DNA of 30,630 nt, from positions 7,542 to 38,171 of the forward strand of contig DDNV01000013.1 of NCBI GenBank assembly GCA_002341315.1, written 5' to 3'. A model generated the notes under the pieces. It saw only the letters and a list, made by a program, of their open reading frames with translations, did not search any database and had not been told where the DNA came from. The DNA comes from Cellvibrionales bacterium UBA2511 (lineage in GTDB: Bacteria > Pseudomonadota > Gammaproteobacteria > Pseudomonadales > Porticoccaceae). This document shows, one piece after another, positions 7,719-19,094 of this stretch; position 1 is the first letter of the stretch, and every line of letters starts with the position of its first letter. The position numbers and the translations under genes were made by a program.

Positions 7719-10700
7719 ATGTCCACTGGCCTCTACCGGTTAGATGAGTTCAAAGATAACTGTGGCTTTGGTTTGATTGCCCATACCAAGGGGCAGGCAA
7801 GTCACCGTATTCTGGAAACAGCCATCGAGTCATTAACCTGCATGACCCACCGTGGTGGGATTGCCGCCGATGGCAAGACGGGTGATGGCTGTGGCCTGCT
7901 GATACAAAAGCCCGATCGTTTCATGCGGCAGCTTGCTCGTGAGCTCTTCTCTGTGGAGTTGCCAGAGATCTATGCGATTGGTGCGATCATGCTCAGTCAG
8001 GATACGTCCTGTCGTGAACAAGCCAAAACAGTGCTTTCTGAAGCATTGCTTGGCGAGGGGCTGTCGGTGGTCGGTTGGCGCCACGTGCCTACCGACAATG
8101 CCTGCCTCGGTGAAATCGCGCTGGAAACATTACCCGTCTTCGAGCAGGTCTTTGTTACCGCTGGTGAGATGAGTGAGCAGCAGCTCAATGCTGCGTTATA
8201 CATGGCGACTCGGCGAGCAGAAAAAGCCCTGGCTGAGGACGAAGCGTTTTACATTGCGAGTCTTTCCGCCAATGTCATCAGCTATAAAGGCTTGATGATG
8301 CCGGTGGATCTGCCAAAGTTTTATCCCGATCTGGCAAACCCCTTGCTCGAGACAGCCATTTGTGTCTTTCACCAGCGGTTTTCCACCAATACCATGCCCC
8401 GCTGGCCCCTGGCGCAACCCTTCAGAATGCTTGCCCATAATGGGGAAATCAATACCATTACCGGCAATAGAAACTGGTCCGTGGCGCGCACACCCAAATT
8501 TGAAACTGCCCTGCTGCCGAAACTCGGTGAGGTCAGTCCACTGGTCAATCGTACCGGCTCGGATTCCTCCAGTCTGGATAATATGCTCGAGGTGCTAGTT
8601 GCCGGTGGTATGGATCTGCATAAGGCCATCAGATTGCTGGTGCCGCCTGCCTGGAACAATACCCAGGATTTTGGCCCCAATGAAAGAGCTTACTTCGAAT
8701 ACGTTTCCATGCACATGGAGCCCTGGGATGGTCCGGCTGGGTTGGTGATTACCGATGGTCGTTATGCCGTCTGTACGCTCGACAGAAATGGCCTGCGTCC
8801 TTCCCGTTGGGTATTGACGGATGACGATGTCATCACAGTTGCCTCCGAAGTGGGTGTTTACAACTACAGTCCGGAGAGCGTTGTTGCCAAGGGTAAGCTT
8901 GGCCCAGGTGATATCCTTTCAATTGACACGTTGACTGGCGCTATTATCGACTCAGAAGAAGTGGATCGCCAGCTGGCCTCCGGTAATCCTTACCAAAAGT
9001 GGTTGAGGGATGGCAGTGTCAAAGTCATGTCGACGATGGATCAGGATTCCATCGAAGTGGAAGGCGCGCTGACCCGCGAAGAAATTTATAAATACATGAA
9101 AATGTTTCTCGCCTCTCGCGAGGAGCGTGATCAGGTGCTTAGACCGATGGCGGAAGGTGGCCAGGAAGCGGTAGGTTCGATGGGTGACGATACGCCGATG
9201 GCGGTGTTGTCGAGTAAAAATCGCACACTTTACGATTACTTTCGTCAACAATTCGCCCAGGTAACCAATCCGCCGATTGATCCATTGCGCGAATCGCTGG
9301 TGATGTCCCTGCAGACCCATCTGGGCCGTGAACACTGCCTGTTTACGGAAACGGAGGAACACGGTCACAGGGTAAATCTTAACAGTCCCGTGCTGTCGCC
9401 TCGCAAATATTACGCGCTGAAAAATATCGATATCGCGGACTACCCGGTTCAAAAATTCGGAATTAATTACGATCCTGAACAAACCGACTTGGAGCAGGCA
9501 GTCAAACGCTTGTGTCTTGACGTTGAAGAGGCGGTTCGTTCGGGCATTGGCTGTTGTATTTTGTCTGACTCCGACATCGTTCCAGGGCAGTTGCCCATGC
9601 CCATGTTGATGGCGGTGGGCGCCGTCCACCACCACCTGATTGCTGTGGGGGAACGCTGCAATGCAAATATCATCGCCAGCACGGCCTCGGCGCGGGATGC
9701 GCATCAGATTGCTGCGCTGATCGGCTATGGGGCTTCGGCGGTCTACCCCTATCTGAGTTATCACATCCTGTGTGATCTGGTGCAATCCGGCGAATTGCTC
9801 AGTGACCTCGATGTTGCCTTTAAGAACTATCGCAAGGCGATTAACAAGGGCTTGTTGAAAATACTCTCCAAAATGGGTATTTCCACGATCGCATCCTACC
9901 GGGGCTCCCAGTTGTTTGAGATCGTGGGTCTGTCATCTGAAGTGGTCGACCTCTGCTTCACCGATACACCGAGTCGTATTCAGGGTGCCGGGTTCGAAGA
10001 CCTGCAGCAAGATCAGCAGCGACTTGCGCGGGAAGCCTGGAGTGATCGGAAGCCCGTTAACCCGGGTGGTCTCCTGAAATATGTGCACGGCCAGGAATAT
10101 CATGCGTTCAACCCAGACGTGGTCCAGGCGCTGCATCGCTCTGTGCAAAATAACGATTATGCGGCCTGGCACGACTATGCCGCGTTGGTTAATCAGCGTC
10201 CGATAGCAACACTGCGGGATTTGCTGAAGTTGCGTGACGACATCGTACCTTTGCCCATGGCAGAGATTGAGCCGATCGAAAAAATCATCAAACGTTTTGA
10301 TTCGGCGGGCATGTCGCTGGGCGCACTATCACCGGAGGCACATGAAGCCCTTGCCGAGGCCATGAATACCCTGGGCGGACGCTCCAATTCCGGCGAGGGC
10401 GGTGAGGACTCGGTGCGCTTTGGTACGAATAAGGTCTCGAAAATCAAACAGGTTGCCTCCGGTCGATTTGGTGTGACACCGCATTATTTGTCCAGTGCGG
10501 AAGTCATCCAGATCAAGATTGCCCAGGGCGCAAAGCCGGGTGAAGGTGGTCAATTGCCGGGTGGTAAGGTCAATGAATTAATTGCCCGGCTGCGCTATTC
10601 GGTTCCCGGTGTGACACTGATTTCACCGCCGCCGCATCATGATATCTACTCTATTGAGGATCTGGCCCAGCTGATTTTTGATCTGAAGCAGGTTAATCCG

Positions 10701-12173
10701 ACCGCTCTGGTATCCGTGAAACTGGTATCGAGGCCGGGGGTGGGAACGATTGCTGCAGGTGTGGCGAAAGCCTATGCAGACCTGATCACCATATCGGGTT
10801 ACGACGGTGGCACTGCTGCCAGCCCCTTGACTTCCATTCGTTACGCGGGCTCTCCATGGGAGCTCGGTTTGTCGGAAACCCACCAGATGTTGCGAGCCAA
10901 CGATCTGAGAGGGAAAGTGCGCGTGCAAACTGACGGTGGTTTGAAAACCGGGTTGGATGTTGTCAAGGCGGCCATTCTCGGCGCCGAGAGCTTTGGTTTT
11001 GGCACGGCCCCGATGATCGCCCTGGGCTGCAAGTACCTGCGTATTTGCCATCTCAATAATTGTGCAACGGGCGTTGCTACCCAGGACAAGACACTCCGGG
11101 AACAGTATTACCTGGGTACCGTGGAAATGGCGCGCAATTTCTTCCGTTTCATGGCAGAAGAAACCCGTGAGTGGATGTCACGTCTCGGGGTCAGGAGTCT
11201 TGAGGAGCTCGTGGGACGGGTGGATTTGCTGGAAGTATTACCCGGCGTGACGGAAAAACAGAAAAAGCTCGATCTGTCACCCATCATCTATACTGATGAA
11301 CTGTTGCAAAGCAAACCGCAAACCTGCCAGGTGCCAAGAAACACGCCATTTGACAAGGGGTATCTGGCAGAGCGTATGGTCGAGGATATTCTCCCCGCAA
11401 TCGAGGCAAAGTCGGGCGGAGAGTACCACTACTCCGTCAGCAACTGTGATCGTTCTATTGGTGCGCGCTTGTCTGGTGAGATCGCCAAGCGCCATGGTAA
11501 TCAGGGGATGGCCGACGCGCCGGTGAAATTGAATCTTCACGGCGTCGCAGGTCAATCGCTGGGTGTCTGGAACGCCGGTGGACTGGATATTTATTTGCGG
11601 GGAGATGCCAACGATTACGTCGGTAAGGGTATGGCCGGTGGGAAAATTGTCATTGCGCCACCCGAAGCCAGTAGGTTTTCTTCAAATCAGGCGCCGATTA
11701 TTGGTAATACCTGCCTGTATGGTGCCACCGGTGGCAAACTATACGCCGCCGGTCGTGCAGGTGAGCGTTTTGCGGGGCGTAACTCGGGTTGTATCGCGGT
11801 GGTCGAGGGTGCCGGGCACCATTGCTGTGAGTATATGACGGGTGGCGTAGTCGTGGTGCTTGGCAATACCGGTCCGAATTTCGGTGCAGGCATGACCGGT
11901 GGTTTTGCCTATGTACTGGATGAAGAACGAACTTTTGTCGACCGCTACAATATGGAGCTGGTCGATATTCAGCGCATTACCAGTGAGGCCACCGAGGCCT
12001 ACCGCCATAACCTGGAAAGTCTGATCAAGGACTTTGTGGAAGAAACCGGTAGCGCCTGGGGTCAACAGGTCCTCGAAAACCTGGAGAGCTTCCTCAATAA
12101 ATTCTGGCTGGTCAAGCCCAAGGCTGCGAGTCTGCAAAGCTTGCTTGAACACACTCGTGCTGCACCCCAATAA
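7719..12173 (+). CDS. gltB: Glutamate synthase (NADPH) large subunit
   Basis: Large subunit of GOGAT, which transfers the glutamine amide to 2-oxoglutarate and yields two glutamates; central to ammonia assimilation. The 1484 residues contain, in order: a short propeptide ending before Cys15 (FKDNCGFGL), the amidotransferase nucleophile once exposed; the class II glutaminase domain (to about 430); a central domain; the FMN-binding synthase barrel (about 820-1200) with SGEGGED and the 3Fe-4S ligands Cys1104, Cys1110 and Cys1115 in [16 protein letters not shown]; and the C-terminal beta-helix with repeated Gly motifs (about 1235-1430). All key residues are present. gltD follows after 28 bases, so they form one operon. 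No SPOR-domain gene lies upstream. Confidence 0.98.
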   Translation: MSTGLYRLDEFKDNCGFGLIAHTKGQASHRILETAIESLTCMTHRGGIAADGKTGDGCGLLIQKPDRFMRQLARELFSVELPEIYAIGAIMLSQDTSCREQAKTVLSEALLGEGLSVVGWRHVPTDNACLGEIALETLPVFEQVFVTAGEMSEQQLNAALYMATRRAEKALAEDEAFYIASLSANVISYKGLMMPVDLPKFYPDLANPLLETAICVFHQRFSTNTMPRWPLAQPFRMLAHNGEINTITGNRNWSVARTPKFETALLPKLGEVSPLVNRTGSDSSSLDNMLEVLVAGGMDLHKAIRLLVPPAWNNTQDFGPNERAYFEYVSMHMEPWDGPAGLVITDGRYAVCTLDRNGLRPSRWVLTDDDVITVASEVGVYNYSPESVVAKGKLGPGDILSIDTLTGAIIDSEEVDRQLASGNPYQKWLRDGSVKVMSTMDQDSIEVEGALTREEIYKYMKMFLASREERDQVLRPMAEGGQEAVGSMGDDTPMAVLSSKNRTLYDYFRQQFAQVTNPPIDPLRESLVMSLQTHLGREHCLFTETEEHGHRVNLNSPVLSPRKYYALKNIDIADYPVQKFGINYDPEQTDLEQAVKRLCLDVEEAVRSGIGCCILSDSDIVPGQLPMPMLMAVGAVHHHLIAVGERCNANIIASTASARDAHQIAALIGYGASAVYPYLSYHILCDLVQSGELLSDLDVAFKNYRKAINKGLLKILSKMGISTIASYRGSQLFEIVGLSSEVVDLCFTDTPSRIQGAGFEDLQQDQQRLAREAWSDRKPVNPGGLLKYVHGQEYHAFNPDVVQALHRSVQNNDYAAWHDYAALVNQRPIATLRDLLKLRDDIVPLPMAEIEPIEKIIKRFDSAGMSLGALSPEAHEALAEAMNTLGGRSNSGEGGEDSVRFGTNKVSKIKQVASGRFGVTPHYLSSAEVIQIKIAQGAKPGEGGQLPGGKVNELIARLRYSVPGVTLISPPPHHDIYSIEDLAQLIFDLKQVNPTALVSVKLVSRPGVGTIAAGVAKAYADLITISGYDGGTAASPLTSIRYAGSPWELGLSETHQMLRANDLRGKVRVQTDGGLKTGLDVVKAAILGAESFGFGTAPMIALGCKYLRICHLNNCATGVATQDKTLREQYYLGTVEMARNFFRFMAEETREWMSRLGVRSLEELVGRVDLLEVLPGVTEKQKKLDLSPIIYTDELLQSKPQTCQVPRNTPFDKGYLAERMVEDILPAIEAKSGGEYHYSVSNCDRSIGARLSGEIAKRHGNQGMADAPVKLNLHGVAGQSLGVWNAGGLDIYLRGDANDYVGKGMAGGKIVIAPPEASRFSSNQAPIIGNTCLYGATGGKLYAAGRAGERFAGRNSGCIAVVEGAGHHCCEYMTGGVVVVLGNTGPNFGAGMTGGFAYVLDEERTFVDRYNMELVDIQRITSEATEAYRHNLESLIKDFVEETGSAWGQQVLENLESFLNKFWLVKPKAASLQSLLEHTRAAPQ

Positions 12174-12189
12174 GGCTGTTGTTGAGTAA

Positions 12190-13620
<1,431 letters not shown>

Positions 13621-13638
13621 CCACAAGGCTCCAAACCA

Positions 13639-14703
13639 ATGGCTTTACTAAAAAATGATCGTTTTCTTCGGGCCCTGTTGCGCCAACCTGTCGACGTAAC
13701 TCCGGTATGGATGATGCGTCAGGCGGGCCGGTATTTACCAGAATACCGCCAGACCCGTTCCGCAGCCGGGGATTTTATGGCTGTCTGTACCAATCCTGAG
13801 TTGGCCTGTGAGGTCACGCTCCAGCCACTTGAGCGCTACCCTCTAGATGCGGCAATTCTGTTTTCGGATATTCTCACTATCCCCGACGCCATGGGATTGG
13901 GCCTCTATTTCGAAGCAGGAGAGGGGCCGCGTTTCAGGAAACCGGTCAGGACCGAGGCGGATATTGCCGGTCTGCAGGTGATTGATCCGGCCAGTGATCT
14001 TCCCTATGTGCTGGATGCTGTGTCTACCATTCGTCGTGAACTCAATGGTCGGGTGCCTTTGATCGGGTTTTCCGGAAGCCCCTGGACGCTGGCAACGTAT
14101 ATGATTGAGGGCGGAAGCAGTCGCGACTTTGCCCGCAGTAAAACTATGCTCTACGACCAGCCACAGTTGCTTCACCAACTGCTTGAGAAGCTCGCAGCGT
14201 CGGTGATCGCCTACCTCAACGCGCAGATAGAAGCTGGCGCACAGGCAGTACAGATTTTTGATACCTGGGGTGGAGCTCTCTCCCATACTGCCTACCAGGA
14301 GTTTTCGCTCAATTACATGAGCAAGATTGTTGCCGGTTTGACCAAACACAGCGAGGGTCGAGATGTACCGGTGATTCTCTTTACCAAAGGTGGAGGACAG
14401 TGGCTTGAAGCCATTGCGGATTCTGGCTGTCATGCGGTCGGCTTGGACTGGACGACACATATTGGTCATGCTCGCCAGCGTATAGGCGCCAAAGTGGCAC
14501 TCCAGGGAAATATGGACCCGGCGACACTTCGTGCGTCACCTGAAAGAATTCGTCAGGAGGTGGCCAGTATCCTTGATCAGTACGGCAGTGGCGAGGGTCA
14601 TATATTCAATCTTGGCCATGGAATCACGCCAGACATCAGCCCCGAGAAGGCTGGAATTTTTATTGACGCAGTTCACAGTTATTCGGTGAATTACCACAAG
14701 TAA
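13639..14703 (+). CDS. hemE: Uroporphyrinogen decarboxylase
   Basis: Cytoplasmic enzyme that removes four acetate carboxyls from uroporphyrinogen III to give coproporphyrinogen III in haem synthesis. The 354-residue length is normal. Signatures present are [16 protein letters not shown] (about 21-36; the conserved Arg residues bind substrate carboxylates), a downstream catalytic-region Asp in the [16 protein letters not shown] segment, [17 protein letters not shown] (about 141-157), and the C-terminal FNLGHGI. Position after gltBD matches the Pseudomonas order. No clear terminator was seen after the stop. Confidence 0.97.
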   Translation: MALLKNDRFLRALLRQPVDVTPVWMMRQAGRYLPEYRQTRSAAGDFMAVCTNPELACEVTLQPLERYPLDAAILFSDILTIPDAMGLGLYFEAGEGPRFRKPVRTEADIAGLQVIDPASDLPYVLDAVSTIRRELNGRVPLIGFSGSPWTLATYMIEGGSSRDFARSKTMLYDQPQLLHQLLEKLAASVIAYLNAQIEAGAQAVQIFDTWGGALSHTAYQEFSLNYMSKIVAGLTKHSEGRDVPVILFTKGGGQWLEAIADSGCHAVGLDWTTHIGHARQRIGAKVALQGNMDPATLRASPERIRQEVASILDQYGSGEGHIFNLGHGITPDISPEKAGIFIDAVHSYSVNYHK

Positions 14704-14799
14704 ATCTAAATAAGCTGACCAGTTGTCTCATAATTAGACCGATTGTGCATTCCCGGTTGCTATTGCTTCGTATCAGAATACTCTTTAAAGGATGAAAAT

Positions 14800-14816
14800 A
14801 GCCTTGTGCAAAGGCT
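14800..14816 (+). other. Small inverted repeat in the hemE-HD-GYP gap
   Basis: AGCCTT and AAGGCT form a six-pair stem around a five-base loop, about 50 bases before the next gene. No T-run follows, so it is not a convincing terminator. The 163-base gap is otherwise AT-rich with no strong promoter; TTGCTT at 14763-14768 with TAAAGG 17 bases on is a weak candidate. Confidence 0.3.
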
Positions 14817-14866
14817 GTATGACAATAAGGCTTTATTTAAATTTATAAACTTGAGCGTGCATCAGT

Positions 14867-16273
14867 ATGAGCATCAAGCAGGTCAAGGTCAGTGTCGCAG
14901 ACATCACGATGGGGATGTATGTCTCTTGTCTTGATCGTCCCTGGAGTCAGACACCCTTTCCCATTCAAGGCCTCCTTGTTAAAAGTCCCAAAGAGATCAG
15001 TGCGCTGCGCAATTACTGTGAATACGTGTATATAGATGTTACCAAAGGCTCAAGTCCGGCAGTTACTGTGCAGCAACCATCAAAAACCGGGCCTAGGGCG
15101 TCCCCCACTTTAAAGGCAAGTGGCCTGGCCGCTACAGCATCGCCAATTGATGTCAAGCGTGGCGTGTATGGGAAGGTTGTCCCTCTTTCCGAGGAGGTGC
15201 AGTATGCTGAAAAGGGTTTAATGCAGCTCCGGGGCCATTTTGCTCTGGCAGTAAAACAAATCGCCAAAGGCCGAGACTTTGATTATCAGGGATTGAAAGA
15301 TTCTGTTGGGGACATGGTCAACAGTGTTGTCAGATGTCCCGATGCCTTTACCTGGCTGCTGCGGCTCCGCCTCAAAGATCAGCACAGCCATGACCACAGT
15401 ATGCGTTCAGCCTTGTGGGCAGTGCAGTTCGCCCGCTTTGTCGGTATGCCAAAAGAGGAAATGTCAGTGCTTTGCCTCGGCACACTGCTGAAGGATATCG
15501 GCAAAATTAAATTGCCCAATGGGCTGTTGCGGAAAAGAAAGCGCACGCTCGAAGAAGCCACTGAATACCAAAAATTTGTCGACTACGGTGTTGAAATGTT
15601 GCGCAGTAGTAATGTTGAACCACGCGTTGTCTCTGTGGTGCGTTTTCACTGCGAGCGTCACGATGGCAGTGGGTTTCCCGAGGGATTGCAGGGTGGAAAA
15701 ATTCCTCTGTTGGCCCGAATTGCCGGTATTGCGACAACCTACGATGCTATTTCAAATCCCCGCGAAGCGGAGGAGCCGGTGGCACCATCCAGGGCGGTGA
15801 GCCTGCTCTATAATCTACGGGATAAAAAGTTTCAGGATGATCTGGTGGTACAGTTTATCCAGTCGATCGGTCTATACCCTACGGGTACGCTGGTGGAGTT
15901 GACGACCGGTGATGTCGGTATTGTTGTGGAGCAACACGCGGAATCCCGTTTGACGCCGAAGGTGGCGGTGTTGGATCAGAAAAAAGCACAGGCTTCAGAT
16001 GCCTATATTCTGGTTGATCTCAAGGATGAGGGTTTATCCCGGAGAATTCTGGAGAAAAGTGGCCAGTCAAAAGCAAAATCCGTTTCCAAGCTGGCCATTG
16101 CAAGAGATCTCGATTTGTCCGGTTACGATGTGGACATTGCCGCTGTCAGTGGCATTTTTATGAAAAATGCACAACGGGTCATGGAATCGGTTGTTTCTGA
16201 TGATGCCAAAATGGAAACAACAGCTCGTCAGGGCGGGCTTTATGCCACGCTTCGGGATCGGTTTCGTCTCTGA
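14867..16273 (+). CDS. DUF3391 / degenerate HD-GYP domain protein, probably non-catalytic
   Basis: The 468 residues carry an N-terminal DUF3391 domain (about 3-60, KVSVADITMGMYVSCLDRPW), a low-complexity linker (about 61-98), an HD-GYP domain (about 170-300) and a C-terminal tail. Active HD-GYP enzymes hydrolyse c-di-GMP with a bi- or trinuclear metal site. Here the HD pair reads LLKDIGK (Lys209-Asp210), the mid-domain His of the HPxxG motif aligns with Phe237, the HHE motif is HCE (261-263), GYP is GFP (269-271), and the usual ADxxDA is ATTYDA (289-294). The first His (HSMR, 177) remains. I infer no phosphodiesterase activity, and a possible c-di-GMP-binding or regulatory role. It stands alone between hemE and the convergent psd; pilus regulation is possible but unproven. 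Confidence 0.85.
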   Translation: MSIKQVKVSVADITMGMYVSCLDRPWSQTPFPIQGLLVKSPKEISALRNYCEYVYIDVTKGSSPAVTVQQPSKTGPRASPTLKASGLAATASPIDVKRGVYGKVVPLSEEVQYAEKGLMQLRGHFALAVKQIAKGRDFDYQGLKDSVGDMVNSVVRCPDAFTWLLRLRLKDQHSHDHSMRSALWAVQFARFVGMPKEEMSVLCLGTLLKDIGKIKLPNGLLRKRKRTLEEATEYQKFVDYGVEMLRSSNVEPRVVSVVRFHCERHDGSGFPEGLQGGKIPLLARIAGIATTYDAISNPREAEEPVAPSRAVSLLYNLRDKKFQDDLVVQFIQSIGLYPTGTLVELTTGDVGIVVEQHAESRLTPKVAVLDQKKAQASDAYILVDLKDEGLSRRILEKSGQSKAKSVSKLAIARDLDLSGYDVDIAAVSGIFMKNAQRVMESVVSDDAKMETTARQGGLYATLRDRFRL

Positions 16274-16302
16274 TGGGATTGCGGGATTCAATTTGGGTTG
16301 GC

Positions 16303-17148
16303 TTAGAACTGACCCATTTTTTTCCCCATTTGCACTGTGGTTCCCGGGCCGCAGGTCGCATCCCAGCCCACTGAATTTTCTTCAAATAATAGAATAACGG
16401 TTGAGCCAAATTTGAATCGACCCATTTCCTCCCCTTTATTGAAAGCGAATTGGCTATCCGAAAACTGTTCTGTTTTCAGTATTCCGGGGGGGTAATCTCC
16501 CCATACAGTCTCAATGCCTGCTACCAGCATGGCGCCTACCATGACAATGGCGCAACGACCTATTTCTGTATTGAAAAAACTTACCAGACGTTCATTTCGG
16601 GCAAAAAGGCCATCGATATGCCGGGTTGTTGTTGTGTTGACAGAAAACAGTTTGCCGGGGATATAGCGACAATACTCCAGTGATCCGCTAATCGGCATGT
16701 GCACCCGGTGGTAATCTCGGGGAGACAGGTAAATGGTTGCAAACTGCCCATTCAGGAATTGTTCGCTCCGGGGACTGTGCTCACCCAATAACGCGTCCAC
16801 TGAAAAATGCCTGCCCTTCGCCTGGAAAATACGCCCCTGGGCGATTGCCCCCAGCTGACTGATAGTGCCATCCGCCGGTGAAACGATACTTCCCGGTGTG
16901 TCCTCAATTGGGCGCGACTCGGGTTTCAATGAGCGCGTGAAAAAATCATTGAAACTGGTGTAGTCATTGTCGGAACTGCCGACCGCTTCATCCATATTCA
17001 CGTTATAGGTTTTGATGAATTGCTGGATAAGCAGATTTTTTGTCCGGGGGTGGGTGCTCTCAGCCAGTTTTGACACCAGCCTGGACAGCTGGTGTTGTGG
17101 GGTCAGCCGTTGCAGGGCAACAAACCACTCGGCAAGAAAATCATTCAC
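16303..17148 (-). CDS. psd: Phosphatidylserine decarboxylase proenzyme
   Basis: Inner-membrane enzyme that makes phosphatidylethanolamine from phosphatidylserine. It self-cleaves at a Gly-Ser bond to form a pyruvoyl group. The cleavage motif near the C-terminus is FGST (GRFKFGSTVILLF), a variant of the common bacterial LGST; the catalytic-region motifs PADGTISQLG and RDYHRVHMP are present. The start chosen is GTG at 17146-17148, giving 281 residues and the family-like N-terminus VNDFLAEWFVALQRL. It overlaps the upstream rhodanese stop by four bases (GTGA). A longer reading from 17196 would add 16 residues inside the rhodanese gene and is less likely. The 3-prime end converges on the HD-GYP gene 29 bases away. 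Confidence 0.95.
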   Translation of the reverse strand: MNDFLAEWFVALQRLTPQHQLSRLVSKLAESTHPRTKNLLIQQFIKTYNVNMDEAVGSSDNDYTSFNDFFTRSLKPESRPIEDTPGSIVSPADGTISQLGAIAQGRIFQAKGRHFSVDALLGEHSPRSEQFLNGQFATIYLSPRDYHRVHMPISGSLEYCRYIPGKLFSVNTTTTRHIDGLFARNERLVSFFNTEIGRCAIVMVGAMLVAGIETVWGDYPPGILKTEQFSDSQFAFNKGEEMGRFKFGSTVILLFEENSVGWDATCGPGTTVQMGKKMGQF

Positions 17149-17957
17149 CGCCCCTGCTCCACAGGTGTGTCGGGTCGATTTCCCCACTCCCACCATGAGC
17201 CATCGTAGGCGCGAATATTACTGAAACCCAGCAGGCGGCCTACTAGATAGGTAAAGCCTGAACGGTGATGTGACTGGCAGTGGGTGATGGTGGGTTTATC
17301 GGGAGAGATCCCCACTGTGGCCAGGTATTCAAGGGCATCCTGCCGAATCCGCATATTGCGTTCACGATCCATTAGGCTGGTCCATTCGCAATGAATGGCG
17401 CCGGGAATATGACCACCCTTCTCGGCCATTACTTTTTCTCCCGTATATTCCTCAATACTGCGGGCATCCCAGATTTGTACATCGTCAGCAGCATTCATGG
17501 CCATGATATCCTCGGCGCTGACAGTTGCTGCCCGATCAACAGTCGCCTCGAATTCGACCACCTCGGGTGGAGGAACTTCATCAGTGGTGGGGAAACCCTC
17601 GGCGTACCAGGCAACGAGTCCGCCGTTGAGGTATGACCAGTTTTGATGACCGATAACATCCAGTGTCCAGATCAACCGACCTGCCCAGCCACCTCCCTCA
17701 TCATCGTACACCACTACATGTTTGTCAGCGGTCAGTCCGATTCGACTAAACAGTGCGTCCAGTTGTGCGGGGGAGGGCAACTTGTTGGGCCATGGTTGGC
17801 CGCCATTCATCAGTTCCTTGGTCGACACGTGTACAGCACCGGGGATATGCCTCCGGCTGTATATTTCATCTTTGCAAACGTCAATCAGCAGGATGTCAGG
17901 TCGTTCAAGCAGTTCAACCAGTGACTCCGGTTCCAGTAATTTAGGTAACTCAGTCAT
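17145..17957 (-). CDS. rhdA: Thiosulfate sulfurtransferase, RhdA-type tandem rhodanese
   Basis: Two rhodanese domains (about 1-125 and 145-265 of 270 residues); only the second has the catalytic cysteine. The active-site loop reads HCQSHHRSG, close to the HCQTHHRSG loop of Azotobacter vinelandii RhdA and unlike the CRKGVT loop of bovine rhodanese or CGSGVT of mercaptopyruvate sulfurtransferase. The family carries a persulfide and transfers sulfane sulfur, for example from thiosulfate to cyanide; the physiological acceptor is unclear. The ATG at 17955-17957 is preferred to the one at 17969 because GGGAG sits five bases upstream. The stop overlaps psd by four bases, an arrangement also typical of Pseudomonas (rhdA next to psd). 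Confidence 0.92.
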   Translation of the reverse strand: MTELPKLLEPESLVELLERPDILLIDVCKDEIYSRRHIPGAVHVSTKELMNGGQPWPNKLPSPAQLDALFSRIGLTADKHVVVYDDEGGGWAGRLIWTLDVIGHQNWSYLNGGLVAWYAEGFPTTDEVPPPEVVEFEATVDRAATVSAEDIMAMNAADDVQIWDARSIEEYTGEKVMAEKGGHIPGAIHCEWTSLMDRERNMRIRQDALEYLATVGISPDKPTITHCQSHHRSGFTYLVGRLLGFSNIRAYDGSWWEWGNRPDTPVEQGR

Positions 17958-17962
17958 AATTG

Positions 17963-17967
17963 CTCCC
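17963..17967 (-). promoter_or_regulatory. Ribosome binding site deciding the rhdA start
   Basis: GGGAG on the minus strand, five bases before the ATG at 17957. It overlaps the alternative ATG (17969), which itself has no good site upstream. Confidence 0.6.
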
Positions 17968-18009
17968 ATTCATGCGAGGCGCGATTGTAACATCAAAAAA
18001 CCCATGGCT

Positions 18010-19029
18010 TTACTGCTGGTCAGATTCCAGACTCTGTAAAATTTGTTGGTAGCTACTGAAGCGAGTTGCGCTAATGCTGCCGGAAGCAATGGCCTGGCGC
18101 AGGGCGCAACCGGGTTCTCCCTGATGCCGACAGTCGCGGAATCGACAGTGGCCGAGAAAAGCTCTGAACTCTACAAACCCGTCTGCGATGGCGTCTGGTT
18201 CAATGTGCCAGAGTCCGAATTCGCGGATACCCGGCGAATCGATCACTTCGCCACCACTCGGCAGATGAAAGAGTTGTGCCGTGGTCGTGGTATGTGTCCC
18301 TTTTGCTGCGCTCTCCGATAGTGCTCCCACAGCTGCTTCTGCTCCCGGGGCGATGCTGTTTAGTAATGAAGATTTGCCCACGCCCGATTGCCCGACAAAG
18401 ACACTGGTGCGCGTGCTCAAATAGTCTGTGAGTTCGTCAATGCCTTTTCCGGTATGAGCGGATACCAGCAGGCAGTCATATCCCAGCTTTCTGTAATCAT
18501 CCATCAGGCTGATCAGCGTTTCGTGCTGATCCTGGGCAATCAGGTCAATTTTGTTCAGGATCAGGATGGGTTGAATACCCTGGCGTTCAGCCGCGACCAG
18601 GTAACGATCTATCAGGTTGGCATGGGGTTCAGGAAAAGGGGCTATGACAACAGCAATACAGTCGATATTGGCTGCAACCGGTCGCAGTTTACCGCGGTTG
18701 TCGGGTCGGCATAATTCGGAGCTGCGGGGGCTGATGGCCACCACCACGCCATTGGATTCTCCATTCTGCCAAGTGACCCGGTCTCCGGTGACAATGGAGG
18801 GCAGATTGGCGCGCAAGTAGCAGCGGTGTACCTCGCCTTTGTGCTCGTCGGACTCCACGAGTACCCGGTTGCCATAACACGCGGTAATTCTGCCGGTTTG
18901 TTCAGGGCCAAGGCCATCTGTCGTCGTCTGACTCTCCGGCGAATCCGGTCTGTCGGTGGACGACTGTGCTCGACGCTGGTTCTCCAGTATCCGTCGGCGC
19001 TGTTGTTTGGTTAAATGACGCTTGGACAA
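18010..19029 (-). CDS. rsgA: Small ribosomal subunit biogenesis GTPase RsgA
   Basis: Circularly permuted GTPase that acts in late 30S subunit maturation. Domains in the 339 residues: a basic N-terminal tail (MSKRHLTKQQRRRI), an OB fold (about 45-110), the GTPase core with permuted order G4 (LNKIDL), G1 (GQSGVGKSSLLNSI) and G3 (DSPGIREFGL), then a zinc-binding C-terminal segment (HCRFRDCRHQGEPGC). The start is TTG at 19027-19029: GAGGAG lies five bases upstream and the N-terminus matches RsgA proteins of related bacteria. It is divergent from the MscS-type gene (65-base gap) and upstream of rhdA on the same strand. Confidence 0.96.
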   Translation of the reverse strand: MSKRHLTKQQRRRILENQRRAQSSTDRPDSPESQTTTDGLGPEQTGRITACYGNRVLVESDEHKGEVHRCYLRANLPSIVTGDRVTWQNGESNGVVVAISPRSSELCRPDNRGKLRPVAANIDCIAVVIAPFPEPHANLIDRYLVAAERQGIQPILILNKIDLIAQDQHETLISLMDDYRKLGYDCLLVSAHTGKGIDELTDYLSTRTSVFVGQSGVGKSSLLNSIAPGAEAAVGALSESAAKGTHTTTTAQLFHLPSGGEVIDSPGIREFGLWHIEPDAIADGFVEFRAFLGHCRFRDCRHQGEPGCALRQAIASGSISATRFSSYQQILQSLESDQQ

Positions 19030-19034
19030 TATTT

Positions 19035-19040
19035 CTCCTC
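19035..19040 (-). promoter_or_regulatory. Ribosome binding site supporting the TTG start of rsgA
   Basis: GAGGAG on the minus strand ends five bases before the TTG at 19029. No in-frame ATG lies nearby at a better distance. Confidence 0.65.
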
Positions 19041-19094
19041 TTCTTGCCCGGACAGCCGCAGCAGCTGGCTTAGTTGCCCCGGAGGATATAGCAT

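Noticed and set aside
8952..9785. 277-codon open frame on the minus strand opposite gltB
   Set aside because: It is the longest antisense frame, but gltB is intact here and the predicted protein is His/Arg-rich with no domain features, typical of a shadow frame.
14792..14848. 18-codon frame (starting MKIALCKGC) in the hemE-HD-GYP gap, considered as a leader peptide
   Set aside because: The purine-rich AAAGG directly abuts the ATG, leaving no ribosome-site spacing, and the overlapping hairpin has no T-run, so an attenuation leader is not supported.
16274..16302. Possible bidirectional terminator between the convergent HD-GYP gene and psd
   Set aside because: No stem with adjacent T-run could be found in the 29 bases.
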